A DNA stretch of 54,198 bases from Bondarzewia mesenterica (lineage: Eukaryota; Basidiomycota; Agaricomycetes; Russulales; Bondarzewiaceae). The notes beneath the pieces are model-generated. The model was not told the DNA's origin. It was given only the letters and a program-made list of their open reading frames with translations, and did no database searches. Shown here one piece after another: positions 47,213 through 54,198 of this stretch. The position numbers and the translations under genes were made by a program. The DNA lies in assembly GCA_004802705.1 (NCBI GenBank), contig SGPL01000199.1, forward strand, positions 1-54,198, written 5' to 3'. The stretch's first letter is position 1, and the number at the start of each line of letters is the position of its first letter.

Positions 47213-47735
47213 TCCCATCGAATAGTAAGGACACAGACAGAAGAGGCGCACTCGGGTCTCTCAAACCTTACTCCAAATTGCAAGAAATTCCCAAAAATTG
47301 GACTGGGCAAAAATCCGAAGCACGTGGATCATGTGATGGACGCGTTCACGACAGGCGCGGCAACTCCGCCATTCCGAGGGTTTTCCGGAACGGGCACGGT
47401 CGACCGTTCGCGACCGTCTGCGACCGTTTCGACCGTTGCGCGCGCGCACGTGACCTGCCTTTTCCGGATTCCACCCCAAGGCGCGGGTTCGACAAGGGCC
47501 AACCCTAGCGTAGGGGTTCGCACCGCGGGCGCTTTCGCTTGCTTTTCCTTCGCTAGGTCGTTTCCCGCTCTTGCGGCGCGAGGGGGCGGCGAAACGGAGC
47601 CATGGTATTGTACACAAGTCATCAACCGAGAACTAAGCTACTGATCTACTAATCTACATGTGACAGGTGTGAAATCGGAGGCAAAAAAAAAATGAACGAC
47701 GAACAACGCGGCAACAGCGCCCAACAAGACAGCCC
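47213..47735. other. CpG-rich spacer between methyltransferase fragment and transposase-like gene
   Basis: About 520 bp, strikingly GC- and CpG-rich from 47330 to 47620 compared with its surroundings. It contains the CGACCGT array described separately. Plus-strand open frames here result from the absence of AT-rich stops and show no recognisable product. Confidence 0.5.
47396..47436. repeat. array of four CGACCGT repeats spaced about 10 bp, led by a 12-bp palindrome
   Basis: CGACCGT begins at 47401, 47411, 47421 and 47430. The first copy is the right half of the perfect palindrome ACGGTCGACCGT (47396-47407). Immediately after the array lies alternating CG (GCGCGCGCGC). Spacing close to one helical turn would place all copies on one face of the DNA. 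It could be a protein-binding array, perhaps subterminal repeats of the neighbouring mobile element, but this is inference. Confidence 0.75.
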
Positions 47736-50700
47736 TCAAGCCGCCGCGCCCGAGCCCTGCGAGCCTGAAAGGCAGTCGACGCGCAGGCACCTCTTGCCCT
47801 CGTGCTCTACGATGAGCTCGGGAATCGGGGGGCTCATCGTCAGGCTGTCGTACAGCCTGAATAGGACGGTGCCTTCGGGAGAGACCACGGTGCGCCGCAT
47901 GAGCAGTTTCGTGAAGGCCTCGTCCTCCATCGTCACGTCCTTGCCGTTGTCGCCGGCGATGACGATGCGCTCATACATCTCACGCACGGTGAGCAGGAAG
48001 GCGGTGGGGTGGAAATGCGACCCGCCTGTGAAGATCCCCAACGGCTGCGGCCAGTCAGGAAGCTCGTCGGTGGGGTCCTTCGGCCTGACACCATCTGAGC
48101 AGTGCTTCTTCTTGTGGTTGGCCGCGGAACCAGCACTGCCCGAGTACTTGACCGTGCGGCACCGGCTGCACGTCTGGGGCTTCCGCTGTTGCCAGAAGGT
48201 GCGTCGTCAGTGGTGTGAAAATAACAGCATGAGAACGCGAGATGGTACCGTACCGCCTTCCGCGCCGTGCTCGCGTCCGCGTCGACTCCCGTTTCAAGCT
48301 TGACGAGAGAGACGGCGGCACAATGCCGCTTCCAAAACGAGTCCGAGCCCTTGCGTGCTGAAGGGGGATCGGGTTAGCATCGGAACGAAGGTGAGTACAC
48401 GAAGAGAAAACCTACACGAGTAGTTGCCGGTGCTGATCTTCTCGACGACAGTCGCCTCGACTTCGCTCAGCTTATCGAGAAGCGCACGCGGGTTCTTCTT
48501 GATGGTCGGGACGCCCTTCGCGTCATTCCGTGCTTGAAGCCGCGTGTTGTAAGTGTCCGTTGCAGCCACCCACTTTCGCGAGTTCATCCCGAACGATGCC
48601 CACTTCTCTTCGAGGCGCATGTCCATGAAGAGGAAGAATTCGTCGCCTGACGAGATTGCCAGTGCGCGCGCGTCGATGCCCGTGCAAACGGCGAAAAGAC
48701 GCTGTGAACGCGAAATGCCGGTCAAGTCGGGAAGGGGCAGAGCTGCAGAGAGAGCTTGGGTGGAGGATTGGGGGGGAGCGGCGGCATTTTCGCCGAGAGT
48801 GGCCACCGTGGCACCTGTCGATACCTTCGTAGCTGCAATAGAAACTTTTGCACCAGGGGCGGCGGCTCTGTGGCTCTTGAAGAATGCCTGGATGGATGTT
48901 TGGCCCTAGATCGGAGGTTCGCAAGGAGCACAGGGAGCTGGTAGTGCCTGCAGCGAGCAACGCGACACGTAGTTGCCGGTGTGTGAGCGCATTGAGCCAC
49001 GGCATCTGACTGGTGCTCACCGTGATTGCACCTTCATCGACACGGCCCTGAGGTGCGCGAGCCCGTTTTTGCACAGGCTGCTCGGCGCCGTCTGCATTGC
49101 CCGGCGAAAATGCGGCTTTGCGCTTTGATGAGGGTGCGAACACGCTGGGAGGGGTGTGGTGCGTCAGGCTGCCAGCGGCAACAGCGGCGCTGTCGAGCGC
49201 GGGCACGCTGCTCTTGCTGGCATGCTGATCTATTGAATCCTGCATGTGCCGTGTGATGGGGACACTGTTGAGCGGGACAGAAAAGTCAGACTCACCAGAA
49301 TGACTATGCCGTCTGCATCCCCGTGCTCCCCTCCCAGCTCCAGCACCACATCGCCAGATTGCAGCTCATCCTTCAGCACGAGCACATCGGACTGAGCCTG
49401 AGCTGACACCGCCGGCATGGTGTACAAGGGAGTTGATGCTGACGTAGCATTCGGGTGACCCGACATTGATGCGCCATTGATGCCGGCCCGTTCTTTGATG
49501 AATGGCCCCGGATCTATCAGTTGGTCGGGGAAGGCAGTGGCTTGCGGCATCGACAGGAGCGCAGGATCAATCCGCATGGCCTTCAAGATTGCCGCTGGCT
49601 CGAGCTCATCCTCAGCCCTCTCCAGTAAGTCCACCCCATCGTTCTCCTCACCCTTGATCTGCAAAAGACCACCGAATGTCGTGGTGTAGTCAGATCGAAC
49701 AAGGCCAAAGGTCTCTTCACCCAAGACCGTGCAAAGCTGTGAGCGGAGCGGTAGGACGGTACAGTTGGCGCCGTGAGCATGCCTACTGTCCTCCATCAAT
49801 GAGTTCCAGAGCCCAACGATGCGATTGACGAGCCGAATGTGGTGCGAACCATGAGTTGAGGTAAGAAAGGGAGTGGGAGTGGAGGAAATGGCAATGCGTA
49901 GGTTGCGACGAAGGACAAAGTCATGCCCGAGTGTGGTGAACATCTCGAGGCTGCTCGCAAAGGAACGCATGATGGAGTTCCAGCCCTTGTGCGAGCCTTC
50001 AATACGGCTGCCATCCGAGGTGATGTCTTCACGGGGACGGGCCAAGCAGCCCTTCTTGACATGCGAGAGTTGGTCAGCGTGCACCTGGAAAAGAAAGGTG
50101 AGCATTCTGCTGCTACGAAGTTCGAAAAGGCTTCAACACGACGCACACTCGAGGCGGCTGCAGACCAGACCCCTCCGTGTTGTGACCATTTCTCATACAT
50201 GAGCTGCAGCCGCAACTCCTGATCATCTTTGCTCTGGTACTCCGCGTTCTTGCCAGCGACCGCCCGACTCTTCAAGATCGCATCGACGACATCTTTTGCG
50301 ACGGCGCCACGACACGGATTCTTAGTTCCGTTGACAACGGCAGCAAGGTATCTGCATTGGTGAGATCAGTACCATAATGCCGTCCTCTGTTGTAATGTGT
50401 AGATATTCCATACCTCATCAGAAAATGATACACATCGAGTAGGATGCATGCGCCGGGTAGTATTCTCGAAATCGCGCTGCGAACATGGCAGCAATTGTCG
50501 ACTACTACCATTTCGGGCAGCGAGACCTCAAGATTGGCATATCGGTGCTTCAATCCTTGGAGCATTTCCTCGATCTCGGTATTAGCCTGGCTTTGACACA
50601 ACCTCTGCTTCATCTCAGCAAGCAGTGTCTTCGAGAATGGGATGAATTGTACGTACCCAAGCCAAAATCTCATTCTTCTCGTTGATCACACTCAGGATTC

Positions 50701-52152
50701 CACCGTTCATCAGCTTCGTGCGCTCCTTCTTGCCGTTGACGACTGTTGCCTTTCCCGCTGACTTGAACGTGTTGTCAAGAGATAGACAGATGCCTAGGAC
50801 AGGTAAGTTTGTACCTGTTTCCTTGTGCTGTGAGCGCGAACGTACCTGATAATGTCCGTAAGTACTCTCCTGACTCTGCTTTCCTCGTCCGCTCGCTGAA
50901 CTCCAAGAAGACATCCGTGATGAAGTCATCTGTGATTGGGACGTCGGCGTAGCCTGCATCGGCGCGCGGCCCAGAAAACTCTTCAAGCGGGCAAGGCTTA
51001 AACATGGAGGCTGGACGGCTTTCGAAACTGTTCAGGTATTCCAGTACGAGCTGCTGATATTCGAGTAAGTGGAGCTCTGCAGCCAATAGCATCAGCTCCA
51101 GATTTCACAGATAAGCACAGATATTGACCTACGTTTTATGTTCTCTGCCAGGCCGGACGAAGTCATCGAAGGGCGCAGCTCGATGATCAGATCAAAGAGC
51201 TCTCGAGTCAGACCGGAGCGCGCAAAGAAGATAGGGATATTCCCTAATGCAAATGCATGACAACGCCGGGCCGTGAGTACTTCTTTGAGCATTAACAAAC
51301 CGATGGACGTTGAATACATACGTGGCAGTTCCCAGAACTCCCACCTCTTCCAGAAGACAGGGTTCATTGTCGCGAAACAATACTGACCGTCTCCGTTACC
51401 CCCATGCTTCCCATAGAGCTGCTCGCATGGCTTGCAACGCAGCTGGAACCTGAGTGCACCTTCCTCCCTACGGATGCCATGAAGCTCACGGTGTCCCGTT
51501 GCTGTTCATCCGTCCCAGCGGACATCTTCAGATCCACACTGAGGGCACTTGGTGAGTTTCGGATAGTAGAAAGGATGAATGATGTTGAGGGGCTTGAGGT
51601 AGGCTGTCTCGGGCTTGATCGTCGGCACAGACTGACGCTTTTGAAGGTGCAGGTATGTCGGCGGCACAAAACGTGGTCCGAAGATTGGGATATCACCTTT
51701 CAGACTAGGCGGAAGCGTTCCCTTCTTGCTGTTGGCATGAACCTTCGTCCTCTCATAGGCAAAATTCACGTATTCGACAACATGGGCCTCCCATTCTAAC
51801 TGAGCAGGTGAATGCGACTGCGTCATGCGGTTGTTGGTCCAGGTAGTGATTCGCTTCGACACCTGGGGTGAGTCGCACATGCATCAATGGGTGCAGTTGT
51901 GCCAGTGTTATTACTGAACTAATCACATACCGCTAGGTTCCACGCCTTCTCGAACTCGTTCCGCTGACTCGAAGGTAAGGAATTCTTGAGGATTGTCCGG
52001 ACGACTGAGGGCTCAAAAACACAGGACATTATCGCAGAGGAACTGGTCGACTCAGATGGAGGAAAGGGGCATGTCCGATTCGAGCCCCTTTTATCACTTA
52101 CGCTGAGTGTCGGCCGGAAGCAAATGAATAGTGCACGCAAGGCACCGCGCAT
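47736..52152 (-). pseudogene. DDE/RNase-H-like transposase gene of a large Agaricomycete family, with one nonsense codon
   Basis: Multi-exon gene of about 1000 residues. The first exon begins at 52152 (MRGALRALFICF, or the internal Met before SCVFEPSVVRT). N-terminal cysteine domain: ADIPIFGPRFVPP-type segment (here GDIPIFGPRFVPPTYLHLQK), CPQCGSEDVRWDG, then RFQLRCKPCEQLYGKHG and NPVFWKRWEFWELPR. The putative catalytic core has SLDNTFKSAGKATVV, GGILSVINEKNEILAW, EMVVVDNCCHVRSAI, DVYHFLMRYLAAVVNGTKNP, and SDGSRIEGSHKGWNSIMRSF; the Asp of SLDN, Asp of VVDN and Glu of IEGS are candidate DDE residues. The C-terminal part carries TCSRCRTVKYSG with NHKKKHC, a zinc-knuckle, then GIFTGGSHFHPTAFLLTVRE and stop 47738-47736. 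Codon 51508-51506 is TGA where the family has Trp (WDGW). Everything else is splice-consistent. Terminal repeats were not found. Confidence 0.78.
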
Positions 52153-52827
52153 ACATAAAACAACTCGGCTCGCACATCGGGCGCTGCAATTTTGGTGACT
52201 TCACCGTCCATCTTTTCACGTTCTGACAGTTCTTGCTGACTGGCTTTTTAGGTCAGATATCCGCTGGTTGATTATTATCAAATGGTTACTACAACTACAG
52301 TACTGCCAGTACTTCCCACAACCCAACCGAGACGCATGATGAGAACAAGCAGGCTTTGAGGATGGGCAGATGCAGAGGCAGATAGGTTGGTTGGGATTGT
52401 ATACGCAAATTGAACAATATGATCGGGGCGATTCTCAAGCGGTTAGACGAGTCTCGCAAGTCGTTCGAATTCAGCACATGTCAGCCGTAAGTAATACAGT
52501 TCAAAAGCCGGTGTAAGCGAGTCCGAAAAAAATAAGATGCTATAGCTACAGTGACACTGAAATTCTGGAAACAGAAGGAGAAATAATCAAAGAACGTACA
52601 TTGCTAGCATTCTAGCTATGACAACTCCTCGACCATCATCTGTTGGTCCATTCCACAGAATAAAGCGGACACGAACGGGCTGTCCAAATGGGACACTCTG
52701 CAGTGTCCTTGGTGGACAATGCTCCCCGCGTGAATTAAAGACTGGGAGTTGCTCCGCACGAGAAGACTAAGAGTCAGGGTTTCAGATTCAGCAATCATAC
52801 ACAGTGGGAAAAAACAAGACAACGTAC
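52153..52827. other. spacer with hairpins, no supported gene
   Basis: Right flank of the transposase-like gene. No terminal inverted repeat matching the left flank was found. Contains the palindrome at 52682-52717. Confidence 0.4.
52682..52717. repeat. 36-bp interrupted palindrome
   Basis: Inner arms GGACACT (52691-52697) and AGTGTCC (52702-52708) are perfect, with a CTGC loop; outer arms GTCCA (52682-52686) and TGGAC (52713-52717) also pair. Another TGTCC/GGACA pair lies just upstream (52667-52685). It could be a mobile-element relic or a dimeric protein site. Confidence 0.7.
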
Positions 52828-53227
52828 GTTAGAGTAGGCAGCATGCAGTGCCCACGAAACCTGGAGATATTCCCGTCTGTAAAATGGGCCCCCTTCACTC
52901 GAAAATAGCTCGGAGGTGTGCGGTGTGCCTTCAATGCCTCTGACAAGGTGCTGCAAGCGGCGTAGCATCTGCTGCCATTCTGCGAACCTTTCGTCCATAG
53001 GAGCTTCGAGCCAGCATGATGCGATTGGATTGCCGTCCATGCCTGAGTCGAGCTGCTCGGTGTTTCCGCAAGTCGTTAGAAAGCATTCATTAGCCCGAAT
53101 GCAGCCGACGACTTCGAAGATGGCCGCAAAATGTGCGACCGAGATGCCACATAGCATGGTCGTAGGGCGGTGTTCACAAAAGAGGTACCAGTTTGCCGAC
53201 ATGGGGAAGAATGATGAGTCGACAAGC
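52828..53227 (-). CDS. coding-like exon of an unrecognised protein
   Basis: A 400-nt open exon bounded by an acceptor (CACACCAG before 53227) and a donor (GTACGT after 52828). It reads LVDSSFFPMSANWYLFCEH, HFAAIFEVVGCIRANECF, IASCWLEAPMDERFAEW, MLRRLQHLVRGIEGTPH, then GPFYRREYLQVSWALHAAY. The helical, aromatic-rich composition and the final block could belong to the middle region of a fungal Zn2Cys6 transcription factor, but I see no zinc cluster, start or continuation in the window. It may be a gene fragment stranded in the decaying region. Confidence 0.35.
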
Positions 53228-53292
53228 CTGGTGTGCGAATGACAGATTGTAAAGTATTCTGAAATGCGACACTCGTCGTGGTCAGCATACAT

Positions 53293-54198
53293 GGTGGACG
53301 AGGCCTAAGCAACCTTTCTAAACCCCTATGACTGTTGCAGCTTGCTTACCTGGGTCCTGCACACCCAAGTCCATCTCAATCGACAATGAATCTTTCAGAG
53401 ATCTTTCAACCAATCGACTGTGCCGTGGATTTGGCACGAAGCGACGACCCTACATGTTGGCCAGGACAGCGCCCACTGAGAAGCGAGTGCACATTATTTT
53501 TTTTTGTTTGATTGATGTGACACTATTTACAGTTGCATAGCACCGCAGTGACCGGACCTCCCTTGGGGGTCTCCGGATGCACCACAGAGACCTCCCTTGG
53601 CTCCTGTTTCGGCCGCCTGCGGCGCCGAGGTCCCTTGCAATGACCATATTTTCTGGAACCTGCTGTATATTTATAGTACAATACTTGCAAGTGACCTGCT
53701 GTCGACCCATCAGCTGCAGGTCTCTGAGACAAGCTTGACTCAACTTGGTCTTTGGTTTGCGGGGGTGTATGATGGATAAAGCTAAAGTTAGACCCTAGTT
53801 TGTCTGCAATCAGTGGAGAGTTAATTTTAGGTACATGTGCATGGGAGTATGGATGCCCCGTCGGGCAGGTGTAATTTTAGGCACCACGGAAATTCCGACG
53901 CTCACCAACCCTTTTTTCTCTCCCCTAGCAGCTGGAGTGAGTGAGCCTCCATGATGGGATGAGGATGCCTGAGGTACCTGCTATTAGTTGGTATGTACTC
54001 ACACCCACCGTTCACCGCGTCCCCGAACAAGTAAAGAAACTACGAGAAGGATCATTTCCGCAATGAGAGCTGCGTGAGTAATTATGAGGATAGGCAGGGA
54101 TAGGCGCAACTTTTGTTCGGTAGAGTGGAGGAGCGGCCGAGCGCAGCATCCTGAACCTGTGCAGATCCGCAGGATTATTGCGACCGGCAGCCGAATCA
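53293..54198. other. terminal 0.9 kb without recognisable genes
   Basis: No gene supported. Two exact copies of GACCTCCCTTGG occur at 53555-53566 and 53589-53600, the first inside a CCGGA/TCCGG hairpin, with a GGCCGCCTGCGGC patch following. Confidence 0.45.

Noticed and set aside
48906..48908. Apparent second in-frame stop (TAG on the minus strand) in the transposase-like gene
   Set aside because: This TAG can serve as the 3' splice site of the intron that starts after GAIT; splicing there restores GQTSIQAFFKSH, so it need not be read.
47736..52152. Assignment of the transposase-like gene to the KDZ (Kyakuja-Dileera-Zisupton) superfamily
   Set aside because: The motif order and the Cys modules do not match the KDZ proteins I know; only a general DDE/RNase-H resemblance is claimed.

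Overview
This is a nuclear contig from a filamentous basidiomycete, most likely an Agaricomycete. The evidence is dense short GT-AG introns (about 45-75 nt), genes on both strands with short intergenic gaps, a CBM1-bearing secreted glycosidase, a Pho80-type cyclin, a Bli-3 homologue, and an N-terminal domain architecture of a mobile-element gene that I know only from Agaricomycetes. Species cannot be fixed from the sequence. Ambiguous bases cluster at 20.4-23.5 kb and 28.2-28.6 kb, and a 109-base N run lies at 22605-22713, so this is a draft assembly and a few single-base frame breaks are probably sequencing errors.

Layout. 0.7-7.4 kb: mitochondrial ATP synthase delta subunit, then a very large gene with a nuclear-type disordered N-terminus and an AlkB-like 2OG-Fe(II) dioxygenase C-terminus. 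7.6-11.4 kb: PH-domain/coiled-coil protein (-). 12.3-14.5 kb: secreted CBM1-GH27 alpha-galactosidase (+). 14.7-17.8 kb: Bli-3 flavin-binding protein and a nucleoside hydrolase (both -). 18.8-20.1 kb: RACK1 (+), whose longest intron carries a U24 box C/D snoRNA. 20.3-21.3 kb: conserved hypothetical (-). 21.3-24.5 kb: poor sequence. 24.5-25.2 kb: GOT1 (-). 25.2-27.8 kb: gene-poor. 27.8-31.9 kb: divergent pair of a disordered Ser/Pro-rich protein (-) and UTP6 (+). 32.5-35.9 kb: Ran1/Ksp1-like kinase (+). 36.4-38.4 kb: divergent pair of a Pho80-like cyclin (-) and ribosomal protein L12/uL11 (+). 38.7-42.7 kb: FAD monooxygenase and a cell-wall-integrity type MAPKK (both -).

From about 43 kb to the end the character changes to an accessory, decaying region: a degenerate paralogue of the FAD monooxygenase, a 320-bp foldback element with CACTA-like ends, a C-terminally truncated RKM4/SETD6-like methyltransferase, a CpG-rich array of CGACCGT repeats spaced about 10 bp, and a large DDE transposase-like gene with one in-frame nonsense codon. 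The last 2 kb hold only a coding-like fragment and hairpins.

Functional themes are core housekeeping (ATP synthase, RACK1, uL11, UTP6, U24 snoRNA, i.e. ribosome biogenesis and translation), signalling (MAPKK, Ran1-like kinase, Pho80-like cyclin), membrane traffic (GOT1) and plant-polysaccharide degradation (GH27). The least ordinary items are the AlkB-like fusion with a 17-nt microexon, the intronic snoRNA, and the mobile-element cluster at 44-52 kb. Exon boundaries are my reading of splice signals and conserved protein context, not transcript evidence.
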